The notes under the pieces: generated by a model
Told to the model about the DNA's origin: nothing
Databases searched by the model: none
Seen by the model: only the letters and a program-made list of their open reading frames with translations
Part shown: positions 17,826-26,959 of the stretch, piece by piece
How the letters are laid out: every line of letters begins with the position of its first letter
Numbering within the stretch: the stretch's first letter is position 1
Made by a program: the position numbers and the translations under genes
DNA from: Marinilabiliaceae bacterium
Lineage (GTDB): Bacteria > Bacteroidota > Bacteroidia > Bacteroidales > Marinilabiliaceae
DNA length: 64,000 bases
Direction of reading: 5' to 3'
Assembly: GCA_021443545.1 (NCBI GenBank)
Contig: JABUTU010000045.1
Coordinates: 1 to 64,000, forward strand

Positions 17826-18401
17826 ATGCTTAATATTGTCATTTTCGGCCCTCCTGGATCAGGCAAGGGTACTCAGAGCGAGAACCTCATCAAGACATAT
17901 CAATTAGAGCACGTCTCTACGGGTGATCTTCTCCGTCATGAAATCAGCACCAACACACAACTCGGTGCACTTGCAAAGAAACACATGGATAAGGGTGAAC
18001 TTGTACCTGACGAAGTTATCATAGGCATGATTGACTCATTCCTTGACAAGTGTAGTACAACCGCTAAAGGCGTCATATTCGATGGCTTCCCTCGCACTGT
18101 AGCTCAGGCTGAGGCTCTCAATGACCTCCTCAAGACCTACAATACTGAGGTTGCTGTCACTCTTAACCTTGAAGTTCCAGAAGATGAACTCATCACACGT
18201 CTAATTGAGAGAGGCAAGACTTCAGGTCGCTCAGATGACAACCTTGATACTATCAAGTCGCGCCTTGACGTATACAACAAACAGACTAAGCCTGTCCTTG
18301 ACTTCTACAAGAAACTTGGAAAAGTTGCCGACATCAAGGGCGTAGGTTCTATAGATGCTATATTTGCTGATATTAAGCAAGCCGTAGACTCTGCAAAATA
18401 A
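17826..18401 (+). CDS. adk: Adenylate kinase (short form, no zinc LID)
   Basis: This 191-residue protein has the P-loop 'FGPPGSGKGTQSENL', the AMP-binding 'HVSTGDLLRHEI' and 'VIFDGFPRTVAQAEAL', and a short LID of only about ten residues ('IERGKTSGRSDD'), which explains the length below the usual 215. It converts ATP and AMP to two ADP. It is the last gene of the hpt–adk unit, closed by a terminator hairpin 9 bp past the stop. Confidence 0.96.
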   Translation: MLNIVIFGPPGSGKGTQSENLIKTYQLEHVSTGDLLRHEISTNTQLGALAKKHMDKGELVPDEVIIGMIDSFLDKCSTTAKGVIFDGFPRTVAQAEALNDLLKTYNTEVAVTLNLEVPEDELITRLIERGKTSGRSDDNLDTIKSRLDVYNKQTKPVLDFYKKLGKVADIKGVGSIDAIFADIKQAVDSAK

Positions 18402-18410
18402 GTAACTACC

Positions 18411-18462
18411 ATCAGTTGTCACACACTCTCATTATGGAGGAGTGGCAACTGATTGTTTTTAT
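18411..18462 (+). terminator. Intrinsic terminator after adk
   Basis: ATCAGTTGTCAC (18411-18422) pairs with GTGGCAACTGAT (18442-18453), 12 bp with one G-T wobble, followed by a T-rich run. It closes the hpt–adk unit. Confidence 0.85.
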
Positions 18463-18512
18463 TCCTTTCTGTTATTGTTAACAAAATAGATACAGATACA
18501 ACGCACAAGTAT

Positions 18513-18520
18513 TATATTTG
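18513..18520 (+). promoter_or_regulatory. Candidate -7 box for the fabG gene run
   Basis: TATATTTG matches TAnnTTTG and lies 48 bp upstream of the fabG ATG, just after the adk terminator. No clear -33 element at 19-21 bp. Confidence 0.45.
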
Positions 18521-18568
18521 TACCGACAAAACAAGCAGTAATAATAGAAGGAATCAACCATTTTATTT

Positions 18569-19297
18569 ATGAAATACGCATTAGTAACAGGCGGTAGCCG
18601 AGGCATTGGCAGAGCAGTCAGTGTGGCTCTCGCAGAACTTGGATACACCATCATAATCAACTACCGAAGCAATCAGGCTGAAGCTGAAGAGACTCTGCGT
18701 CTCGTCAAAGAGGCTGGCTCAGATGGTGAGTTTTTACCTTTCGATGTAGCTAACGCTGAACAAACCGCTGCAGCAATAGAGAAATGGCACAATGAACACG
18801 AGGGTGAATACATAGCATGTGTTGTTAACAACGCTGGTATTCGCAAGGACAACCTCATGCTTTTCATGGGTGCCGATGACTGGTCTTCAGTTCTCAACAT
18901 CACTCTCAACGGCTTCTTCAACGTCACACAACCTCTACTAAAAAATATGTGCGTCAAGAAATTCGGACGCATCATAAATATGGTGTCATTGTCGGGTCTC
19001 AAAGGCCTGCCTGGGCAAACAAACTATTCTTGTTCCAAAGGAGGTCTCATTGCTGCTACCAAAGCTTTAGCTCAGGAAGTAGCACGCAAAGGCGTCACTG
19101 TAAACGCTGTTGCGCCTGGTTTCATACGCTCAGATATGACTGCAGACCTTGACGAAAAAGAGATTAAGAAAACCATCCCAGCGGGTCGTTTCGGAGAAAC
19201 ACGTGAAGTGGCCGACCTCGTTGCCTTCCTTGCGTCTGACAAAGCTGCATATATCAACGGCGAGGTTATATCTATCAATGGAGCACTCTACACCTAA
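18569..19297 (+). CDS. fabG: 3-oxoacyl-ACP reductase FabG-like (SDR family)
   Basis: This 242-residue short-chain dehydrogenase has the NAD(P) motif 'TGGSRGIGRA', 'NNAGIRKD', the catalytic Ser in 'NMVSLSGLKG' and the Tyr-Lys pair in 'NYSCSKGG'. It would reduce 3-ketoacyl-ACP with NADPH. Its stop overlaps the ketoacyl synthase start (TAATG at 19295-19299), so the two are coupled. The neighbours, a KS and a Cys-less KS, suggest a dedicated polyketide-like chain rather than the housekeeping fatty-acid cycle. Confidence 0.92.
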   Translation: MKYALVTGGSRGIGRAVSVALAELGYTIIINYRSNQAEAEETLRLVKEAGSDGEFLPFDVANAEQTAAAIEKWHNEHEGEYIACVVNNAGIRKDNLMLFMGADDWSSVLNITLNGFFNVTQPLLKNMCVKKFGRIINMVSLSGLKGLPGQTNYSCSKGGLIAATKALAQEVARKGVTVNAVAPGFIRSDMTADLDEKEIKKTIPAGRFGETREVADLVAFLASDKAAYINGEVISINGALYT

Positions 19298-20505
19298 TGC
19301 TCTTTGGTATTGCTGGCATCGGATTAATCAGTAGCATCGGACTGTGTTACAAGGAGACTCTCGACAATCTTAAAGGGTCTTCTTGTGGAATACGTCTCCC
19401 TAATCAGCAAACGCATTACCGATATGATGTCCCTGTCGGAGATGTTTCGTTATCGAATCAGGAGTTACAACAACGTGTACATACCGATAACAAAGCTGTA
19501 CATAGTCGTACCGCATTGTTATCTTATGTCGCTTTCCAAGAGGCCGTTACTCACGCACAAACGATAATTGATGCTACACCATCCGACAGGATAGCTGTCA
19601 TTTCAGCCACAACAGTTGGCGGTATGGATTGCTCTCCTCTCTTTTATAAAGAGTACATTAAGGACACATCGAAGGGACGACTCCGAAACATTGTCGGGCA
19701 CCCCTGCCATTCTCATCTGTCACTCCTGTCTGAAGGCAAGTTTAAGGAGTGCTACCACTCTGACATATCTACAGCTTGTAGCTCATCTGCAAACACAATT
19801 GCAACAGGATGCCGGCTTATTGCAGCTGGACTCGCAGATGTCGTGATATGCGGAGGGACAGATGCCTTGAGCTCCTACACAATCGACGGCTTTAAGTCGC
19901 TTATGATATACGACAAAGAGCTATGTAGGCCCCTCTCTTCTGATAGAACCGGACTCAACCTTGGAGAGGCAGCAGGATACATCGTTATTGCAAGCGATGA
20001 CTACCTCAAAAATTTAAAGGCCGACACTTCACAAATGATATACATCAAAGGAGATGGCAATGCCTGCGATGCCTATCATCAGACAGCATTATCTCCTGAT
20101 GCATGCGGTCCCACTATGGCCATGCAAAAAGCGTTGTCGAAAGCAGGTCTTACTCCTGACGGCATCGACTATATCCACATGCATGGAACAGGAACTGCAA
20201 ATAACGACTCTACAGAGTTGCACGCCATAAGAAATATTTTTGGTGCATCAGCCCCTTCATTCAGTTCCACAAAAGGACACACGGGTCATACGCTTGCAGC
20301 TGCAGGTGTCTTGGGTGTCATCTTCAGTTACATGGCAATAGAGAGTCAGAGTGCATGGGGCACCCTAAGGTTGACATCTCCTATGGACTCAGAGTGCGGG
20401 CATCCGCCTCTTTCAAAAAACACCCCGATGCGGATAAACAACGTCATAAGCAATGCTTTTGGCTTCGGAGGTAATTGTACATCTATTATTATCGGAAAAC
20501 TATAA
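19297..20505 (+). CDS. Beta-ketoacyl-ACP synthase (FabF-type)
   Basis: This 402-residue condensing enzyme has a complete Cys-His-His site: Cys 161 in 'DISTACSSSA', His 296 in 'HMHGTGTANNDS' and His 328 in 'STKGHTGHT'. It elongates acyl-ACP with malonyl-ACP. It overlaps fabG by one base and the next gene by one base (TAATG at 20503-20507). It is smaller than housekeeping FabF and diverges in the N-terminus, in keeping with the KS of aryl-polyene-type clusters, though the class cannot be proven by eye. Confidence 0.88.
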   Translation: MLFGIAGIGLISSIGLCYKETLDNLKGSSCGIRLPNQQTHYRYDVPVGDVSLSNQELQQRVHTDNKAVHSRTALLSYVAFQEAVTHAQTIIDATPSDRIAVISATTVGGMDCSPLFYKEYIKDTSKGRLRNIVGHPCHSHLSLLSEGKFKECYHSDISTACSSSANTIATGCRLIAAGLADVVICGGTDALSSYTIDGFKSLMIYDKELCRPLSSDRTGLNLGEAAGYIVIASDDYLKNLKADTSQMIYIKGDGNACDAYHQTALSPDACGPTMAMQKALSKAGLTPDGIDYIHMHGTGTANNDSTELHAIRNIFGASAPSFSSTKGHTGHTLAAAGVLGVIFSYMAIESQSAWGTLRLTSPMDSECGHPPLSKNTPMRINNVISNAFGFGGNCTSIIIGKL

Positions 20506-21212
20506 TGAAAGAGGTCTACATAGAATCAATCGTCACAAGCTCTTCCGAAAATCTGGATATAAAGAGTCTTATACCCGATGCCAATATGCGTCGCCGAATG
20601 ACTGCACTTAACAAATGTGCAACAATGATAGGAATAGCCGCTATCAAATTGAGCAATATCACACCTGAAACCATAATCACAGCAACAGGTTATGGGTTCC
20701 TTAATGATAGCGAGAAGTTTCTGAATGATATGCTTTCCTCCGAACAGTTGTCGCCAACACCATTCATACAATCGACATTCAACACTGTAGGCTCTAATGT
20801 GGCAACCATAACAAAAAACAACTCAGCAAATATAACATACGTCAATGGTTATCAGAGTTTCGCTGATGCACTGCTCGATGCACAGATGCGTCTATGCATT
20901 GACGATTGCAAAGCCATACTCATTATAGCTTTCGATGAAGTGACAGATACAGTTCTAAATATTGCAAAGCGTATCGACAAGAATACTCAACGACCGAGCA
21001 ATAACATCTCCGCTGTCGCCATGGTCATCACAGCAAATAAGACCGAACGCAGTGTAGCTCACTATTCTGTCGGCAATCTTCAACAGATAAACATCCATCA
21101 ACACCTCACCATCCATACCTCAGAATTAGCAATTAAATTAGCATCCCACATATGTGATGGCAAGCTCGATAATCCTCTTGCAGATTATGGGATTAACGTC
21201 ACACTAATATAA
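20505..21212 (+). CDS. Beta-ketoacyl synthase-like protein lacking the catalytic Cys (chain-length-factor/ApeC-like)
   Basis: This protein of about 235 residues resembles the N-terminal half of ketoacyl synthases of the PF13723 type. The nucleophile region reads 'FNTVGSNVATI', so the active-site Cys is absent, as in chain-length factors. The frame is open from an upstream GTG/ATG-like codon at 20475, but the ATG at 20505 overlaps the KS stop as TAATG, the same arrangement as fabG–KS, so 20505 is chosen. It probably pairs with the upstream KS. Proteins of this type mark aryl polyene pigment clusters; that link is inference. Confidence 0.75.
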   Translation: MKEVYIESIVTSSSENLDIKSLIPDANMRRRMTALNKCATMIGIAAIKLSNITPETIITATGYGFLNDSEKFLNDMLSSEQLSPTPFIQSTFNTVGSNVATITKNNSANITYVNGYQSFADALLDAQMRLCIDDCKAILIIAFDEVTDTVLNIAKRIDKNTQRPSNNISAVAMVITANKTERSVAHYSVGNLQQINIHQHLTIHTSELAIKLASHICDGKLDNPLADYGINVTLI

Positions 21213-21224
21213 CCCTCCATCAAT

Positions 21225-21875
21225 ATGGCATTTCTAATTATCATCTTGTTATCGCTTGTTGCTCTTGCAATTGTTGCTTATGGTAGTGCTAATATTCATT
21301 CCGGAATGTTCATAGAGGCAGTATGCAAGAATCCAGACTCCGACAAGGTGATGTTGACATATGATGATGGTCCGGACCCCATTAATACACCCAAGTTACT
21401 TGACGTCCTTGACAAATACAACATCAAAGCAACATTCTTCATGATTGGAGAAAAGGTTGACAAATATCCTGACATCGTAAAAGAGGTTGCTAAAAGAGGT
21501 CATACAATAGGCAACCACACATACTTCCACAATCCATGGCATAATTTCCACATCCATCGACAATACATGTCAGAATTGAAACGTACTGATGAGTCAATGC
21601 GAAAGTTGGGAATCGATGTCAAAGATTTCAGACCTCCGTTAGGAATCACTACACCCACTGTGGCAAGTTCATGCACAAGAATGAAGTATCGCACCTGGGG
21701 ATGGACAATCCGTTCGTTCGACACTATGTCAACACCAAGAGAAAAGGTTGTAAGTCGCGTTGTAAAGCGACTAAAACCAAAGGCTATTATCCTTTTGCAC
21801 GACAGGATGGATGACGTTGACATTGTAACAGAAAAAATAATAATCGCAACCAAAGAAAAAGGGTTATCTTTATGA
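21225..21875 (+). CDS. Polysaccharide deacetylase family protein (NodB fold, membrane-anchored)
   Basis: The 216-residue protein begins with one hydrophobic segment ('LIIILLSLVALAIVAYG'), a likely signal anchor. The NodB motifs follow in order: 'MLTYDDGPDP' (catalytic Asp and metal Asp), 'HTIGNHTYFHN' (two metal His), 'FRPPLGITTP' and 'IILLHDRM'. All metal ligands are present, so it should be an active N- or O-deacetylase acting outside the cytoplasmic membrane. It is 12 bp after the KS-like gene and overlaps the TSCPD gene by ATGA. The substrate is unknown. Confidence 0.88.
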   Translation: MAFLIIILLSLVALAIVAYGSANIHSGMFIEAVCKNPDSDKVMLTYDDGPDPINTPKLLDVLDKYNIKATFFMIGEKVDKYPDIVKEVAKRGHTIGNHTYFHNPWHNFHIHRQYMSELKRTDESMRKLGIDVKDFRPPLGITTPTVASSCTRMKYRTWGWTIRSFDTMSTPREKVVSRVVKRLKPKAIILLHDRMDDVDIVTEKIIIATKEKGLSL

Positions 21876-22123
21876 CATACAAATACAAAACATCAGGTAC
21901 CTGTAGCCAAGAGATTACCATCGTGGTAGAGAATGACACCATACAAGAGGTCGCATTCATAGGCGGTTGTCATGGCAATCTTCAGGGAGTATCTCGCCTC
22001 GTTGCTGGAATGAAGGTCACAGAAGTCATTGAAAGACTTAAAGGCATAAAATGCGGATACAAATCGACAAGTTGTCCCGACCAGTTAGCCATTGCGTTAG
22101 AAGAGATTCTAAAAGGCAGATAA
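21872..22123 (+). CDS. TSCPD domain protein (TIGR03905 family)
   Basis: This 83-residue protein contains the family signature 'STSCPDQLAIALEEIL' plus Cys residues in 'SGTCSQEI', 'GGCHGN' and 'IKCGYK', suggesting metal or redox cysteines. TSCPD domains also occur at the C-terminus of B12-dependent ribonucleotide reductases; the free-standing form has no assigned function. It overlaps the deacetylase by 4 bp. Confidence 0.85.
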   Translation: MTYKYKTSGTCSQEITIVVENDTIQEVAFIGGCHGNLQGVSRLVAGMKVTEVIERLKGIKCGYKSTSCPDQLAIALEEILKGR

Positions 22124-22163
22124 GCAGAACTTGTCATAAGAACAACAATAATCTCAGATAATA

Positions 22164-22691
22164 GTGACACCAAGAGTATATCTCATAGGATTTATGGGGT
22201 CAGGGAAGACAACGATAGGCAAGTTTCTTGCTCACGACCTCAAATGGCAGTATGTCGACATGGATCATCTTTTCGAATCAGAGAAAGGCTGCTCTATATC
22301 CCAATACTTTTCAGAATATGGCGAGGAGAACTTCCGAAAAGAGGAGACTCTTTTGCTCGAACGTGTCTCAACAATTCCTAATGCTGTCATATCGACTGGA
22401 GGAGGAACTCCATGCAATCAGCATAATATTGAGATTATGAAGAAGACAGGTGTCGTCGTTTACATTAATGTTACACCTGAGAATCTAAGTATTAGACTTC
22501 AGAAAGCCAAGAACGGGAGACCCCTGTTAGAGAATAAAACAGGAGAAGAACTGACCACGTTCATACGCGAGAAACTAACTCAACGTGAGGAGTTCTACCG
22601 GCAAGCCAATATAATTACCGATGGTGAGAACGTTCCATTTTCCACATACCGGACACTCATTGAGCTGTGTCCCTACGACGAGATAAATTAA
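22164..22691 (+). CDS. aroK: Shikimate kinase
   Basis: This 175-residue P-loop kinase phosphorylates shikimate in the chorismate pathway. Visible motifs are 'LIGFMGSGKTTIGKFLA' (Walker A), 'YVDMDHLFE' (shikimate-binding DxD) and 'VISTGGGTPCN' (Walker B/GGG). The start is GTG at 22164; there is no ATG before the Walker A loop. It is 40 bp after the TSCPD gene and 4 bp before tsaB, so it is probably co-transcribed with both. Confidence 0.94.
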   Translation: MTPRVYLIGFMGSGKTTIGKFLAHDLKWQYVDMDHLFESEKGCSISQYFSEYGEENFRKEETLLLERVSTIPNAVISTGGGTPCNQHNIEIMKKTGVVVYINVTPENLSIRLQKAKNGRPLLENKTGEELTTFIREKLTQREEFYRQANIITDGENVPFSTYRTLIELCPYDEIN

Positions 22692-22695
22692 AATC

Positions 22696-23403
22696 ATGGC
22701 AAGAATTCTTTGCATCGAGACCTCTGGCCTCACCTGTTCTGCAGCTATATGCGACGACAAGGGAAACGTAATCTCCGACACTATAATCAGTGACACTGGA
22801 GAACACGCAAAACTATTGACAACAGCCATCTCAAACGTTGCCAACAATGCCAATACACCAATTTCAGAACTATCGGCTATAGCCGTCAGTTGTGGCCCTG
22901 GTTCATACACTGGTCTACGCATCGGTGTAAGTACCGCCAAAGGAATATGCTACGCTCAAAACCTCCCGCTGATAGCCATACCAACATTGCAGATTATAGC
23001 GACTTCTATATTTGAGCACCAGAAAGATGCATCAATAGCTGTGCCTATGATTGATGCACGCCGAATGGAGGTCTATTGCGCTGCATACGACAGAGAGCTG
23101 ACTGAGATAATACCCACACAAGCTAAGATTATTGATGAGAATTCATTCAGCGACCTACGAAACAAAAAAAACATCCACATAGCTGGAAGTGGTGCTAAAA
23201 AATGTCTCTCTACACTTGGCAATAACAATATCTCATTCATAGACGATATTCTTCCACAAGCAAAGGAGATGTCGAAACTGGCAGCCTTGAAATTTGAGAA
23301 TAAGGAGTTCGTCGATGTTGCATACTATGAACCATACTATCTAAAAGAGTACGTCGCCGTCGTTTCAAAGAATAAAGTTCTTGAGCAAGCACTCAAAAGA
23401 TAG
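22696..23403 (+). CDS. tsaB: tRNA threonylcarbamoyladenosine biosynthesis protein TsaB
   Basis: This 235-residue ASKHA-fold protein starts 'ILCIETSGLTCSAAICD' and has the hallmark 'AVSCGPGSYTGLRIGVS'. TsaB is the scaffold partner of TsaD and TsaE in adding threonylcarbamoyl to A37 of ANN-decoding tRNAs. It is tightly linked to aroK (4 bp). Confidence 0.94.
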   Translation: MARILCIETSGLTCSAAICDDKGNVISDTIISDTGEHAKLLTTAISNVANNANTPISELSAIAVSCGPGSYTGLRIGVSTAKGICYAQNLPLIAIPTLQIIATSIFEHQKDASIAVPMIDARRMEVYCAAYDRELTEIIPTQAKIIDENSFSDLRNKKNIHIAGSGAKKCLSTLGNNNISFIDDILPQAKEMSKLAALKFENKEFVDVAYYEPYYLKEYVAVVSKNKVLEQALKR

Positions 23404-23444
23404 ACCATGCAACTTTTTTTAAGCTATTAACACCAAAATTATTT

Positions 23445-23452
23445 TATTTTTG
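23445..23452 (+). promoter_or_regulatory. Candidate -7 box for the polyprenyl synthase gene
   Basis: TATTTTTG fits TAnnTTTG, 28 bp before the ATG at 23481. No convincing -33 element is visible. Confidence 0.4.
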
Positions 23453-23480
23453 TAACTTCGCTACAGACAATTCATTTACA

Positions 23481-24455
23481 ATGATTTCTATTGAGACTAT
23501 TCGCACGGACGTAGACAACTGGCTGAAAGAGCTGGAATTCAAACGTGAACCGCGCTCGTTATATACACCTATTACCTATTCGCTCTCGTTAGGAGGAAAG
23601 CGATTGCGCCCCGTTATGTGCATAGCGTCATGCGCTCTTTTCAAAGACGACTATAGCCAGGCTAAAAAAGCGGCTTTGGCAATCGAGATGTTCCACAACT
23701 TCACTTTGCTTCATGATGATGTTATGGACAACTCACAACTGCGTCGCGGTCAACCTACGGTCATGGCACGATGGAATACAAATACTGCGATTCTCAGTGG
23801 CGACCAGATGCTGATTGAGGCTTACAAGTTAATATCCGACGTTGACTCTCCCTCGGTTTCGTTGATATTAGAGACATTCAACCAGACTGCAACTGAAGTT
23901 TGTGAAGGACAGCAGTACGACATGGATTTTGAGAAACAGACAGATGTCACCATAGCTCAATATATGGAGATGATACGCCTCAAGACGGCAGTCCTCTTAG
24001 CAGCAAGCATAAAGATTGGCGCTCTTGTGGGCGGAGCAAATATACATGACACAAAGGCTCTTTACGACTTTGGCATTAACATAGGTCTGGCATTCCAGCT
24101 CCAGGATGATTTGCTCGATGTGTATGGAGATGAGAAGGTATTCGGAAAGCCCATCGGCGGCGACATTATGGAAGGCAAGAAGACATACCTCCTTATAACA
24201 GCTCTCGAAGATGCCAACTCAACTCAGAAAAAGGAGTTGCTGAAATGGATAGAAAACAGTGATGCAAAAAGAGAAGAAAAAATTAAGGAAGTCACAAACC
24301 TATACAACCAAATAGGCGTAAAAGAGAAGACGGAACTGAAAATTGACGAATTGATGAATAAGGCTATGCGTATGCTGATTGCGATGGAAATATCAGCAGA
24401 AGGCAAGCGATTTATGGCCGATTTTGTCGCGTCTCTTATCAAACGTAACCACTAA
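23481..24455 (+). CDS. Polyprenyl (trans-isoprenyl) diphosphate synthase
   Basis: This 324-residue enzyme condenses isopentenyl diphosphate with allylic diphosphates. The first Asp-rich motif is 'LLHDDVMDNSQLRRG' (DDxxD without the two-residue insertion of bacterial FPP synthases) and the second is 'FQLQDDLLDVYGD'. The absence of the insertion points to a product of C20 or longer, for example the menaquinone side chain. Length is normal. Transcription probably starts at the -7 box at 23445. Confidence 0.9.
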   Translation: MISIETIRTDVDNWLKELEFKREPRSLYTPITYSLSLGGKRLRPVMCIASCALFKDDYSQAKKAALAIEMFHNFTLLHDDVMDNSQLRRGQPTVMARWNTNTAILSGDQMLIEAYKLISDVDSPSVSLILETFNQTATEVCEGQQYDMDFEKQTDVTIAQYMEMIRLKTAVLLAASIKIGALVGGANIHDTKALYDFGINIGLAFQLQDDLLDVYGDEKVFGKPIGGDIMEGKKTYLLITALEDANSTQKKELLKWIENSDAKREEKIKEVTNLYNQIGVKEKTELKIDELMNKAMRMLIAMEISAEGKRFMADFVASLIKRNH

Positions 24456-24468
24456 CGAATTAAAGTAA

Positions 24469-25998
<1,530 letters not shown>

Positions 25999-26015
25999 AA
26001 TTCGGAGGGCATACC

Positions 26016-26261
26016 ATGAGTAATCTAAAATTAGAAATAGTATCTCCCGAAAAGATTATCTTTCGAGGAGAAATCAATCTTGTCGAAGTTCCTGGCAAGA
26101 GAGGTCGTTTCACCTTACTGCGTGGCCATGCGCCCATAATTAGTTCTCTCAACAAGGGGGACATCCGTGTTCAAGATATGTCTGGCAACGAACAAGTCTT
26201 CAGCTGCGACAAAGGGTACCTTGAATGCGAAAACAATAGGGTCACTATTTTGATGAACTAA
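26016..26261 (+). CDS. atpC: F1-ATP synthase subunit epsilon (short form)
   Basis: The 81-residue protein contains only the N-terminal beta-sandwich domain ('LEIVSPEKIIFRGEINLVEV', 'GRFTLLRGHAPIIS'); the C-terminal helical hairpin of longer epsilon subunits is missing, as is usual in Bacteroidales. It is 17 bp after atpD with an unusual purine-rich GGAGGG 10 bp ahead of its ATG, one of the few Shine-Dalgarno-like sites in the window. A terminator follows 19 bp past the stop. Confidence 0.94.
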   Translation: MSNLKLEIVSPEKIIFRGEINLVEVPGKRGRFTLLRGHAPIISSLNKGDIRVQDMSGNEQVFSCDKGYLECENNRVTILMN

Positions 26262-26280
26262 TTTTACACAGACTCAGTAT

Positions 26281-26323
26281 CGAGGGGGTGCGGCATACAT
26301 CATGTAACACCCTCTCGTTTTTA
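26281..26323 (+). terminator. Intrinsic terminator after atpDC
   Basis: CGAGGGGGTG (26281-26290) pairs with CACCCTCTCG (26308-26317), ten positions with one wobble, followed by TTTTTATA. It ends the atpD-atpC transcript and argues against continuation into argR. Confidence 0.88.
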
Positions 26324-26360
26324 TATTTCATAGTATGGATGGTTTTTTCCACTATTTGTA

Positions 26361-26368
26361 TATATTTG
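26361..26368 (+). promoter_or_regulatory. Candidate -7 box for argR
   Basis: TATATTTG matches TAnnTTTG, 28 bp upstream of the argR ATG (26396) and directly after the atpC terminator. Its position excludes the longer open frame starting at 26288. Confidence 0.55.
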
Positions 26369-26395
26369 CATATTACGAATAAAAATTCATTAGCT

Positions 26396-26899
26396 ATGTC
26401 ATTTCCAGCAGAAGAGAAGAACAAACAAAAAAGACTACAAGAGATAAAAGAGCTGATTGAGACAGGAACTATTAGTAGTCAGGACGACCTTTTGGTAAGA
26501 TTGCGCAATATGGGATATTCAACGACCCAAGCCACTCTCTCAAGAGACATGAAAGAGATTAAGGTCGCTAAAGTACCAACAGGCAATGGATACAAATATA
26601 TGCTGTCGGAGCATGCTGTTCCAACCAATGCTAAAAGCACAGCACCTAATACAAAACTCATACAGCCTGCCAGCATTTCAGTTGAAATATCTGGGCAGAT
26701 ATGCATTCTTCGCACCTTGCCCGGCTACGCAAGTGCGATAGCTGCAACAGTTGATGCACTTCAGATAAAGGGCGTTATGGGCTCTCTCGCTGGCGACGAC
26801 ACCATCATAATAGCTCTAAGCACGAATGCAAATCACCAACTCATCATCAAGTCGCTTAAAACAGTATTTCAGGATATATCTGTCATTAACGCTATCTGA
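26396..26899 (+). CDS. argR: Arginine repressor ArgR
   Basis: The protein has about 167 residues. The N-terminal winged helix-turn-helix is 'EIKELIETGTISSQDDLLVR' followed by 'TTQATLSRDMKEI' (recognition helix). The C-terminal domain carries 'LRTLPGYASAIAATVDAL' and 'GSLAGDDTIIIAL', the trimerisation and arginine-binding GDD segment. The frame is open from a GTG at 26288, but that codon lies inside the atpC terminator and upstream of the -7 box, so ATG 26396 is the start. ArgR regulates arginine genes; none lie nearby. Confidence 0.92.
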   Translation: MSFPAEEKNKQKRLQEIKELIETGTISSQDDLLVRLRNMGYSTTQATLSRDMKEIKVAKVPTGNGYKYMLSEHAVPTNAKSTAPNTKLIQPASISVEISGQICILRTLPGYASAIAATVDALQIKGVMGSLAGDDTIIIALSTNANHQLIIKSLKTVFQDISVINAI

Positions 26900-26931
26900 T
26901 TTGCAAATTTCAAAAACATTCCACATTTTTG
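26900..26931 (+). promoter_or_regulatory. Candidate promoter for lon
   Basis: TTTG (26900-26903), 20 bp, then CATTTTTG (26924-26931), one mismatch from TAnnTTTG. The predicted RNA start near 26938 leaves a leader of about 22 nt to the TTG codon at 26960. Confidence 0.5.
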
Positions 26932-26959
26932 CACGATGAATAATAGCATCTAACAGAAA

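Noticed and set aside
26288..26395. N-terminal extension of argR from GTG 26288
   Set aside because: The codon sits in the atpC terminator stem and upstream of the argR -7 box; the hydrophobic extension has no counterpart in ArgR.
26936..26953. Five-codon ATG frame just before lon (M-N-N-S-I-stop)
   Set aside because: It overlaps the predicted RNA start and has no regulatory logic such as rare codons; not called as a leader peptide.
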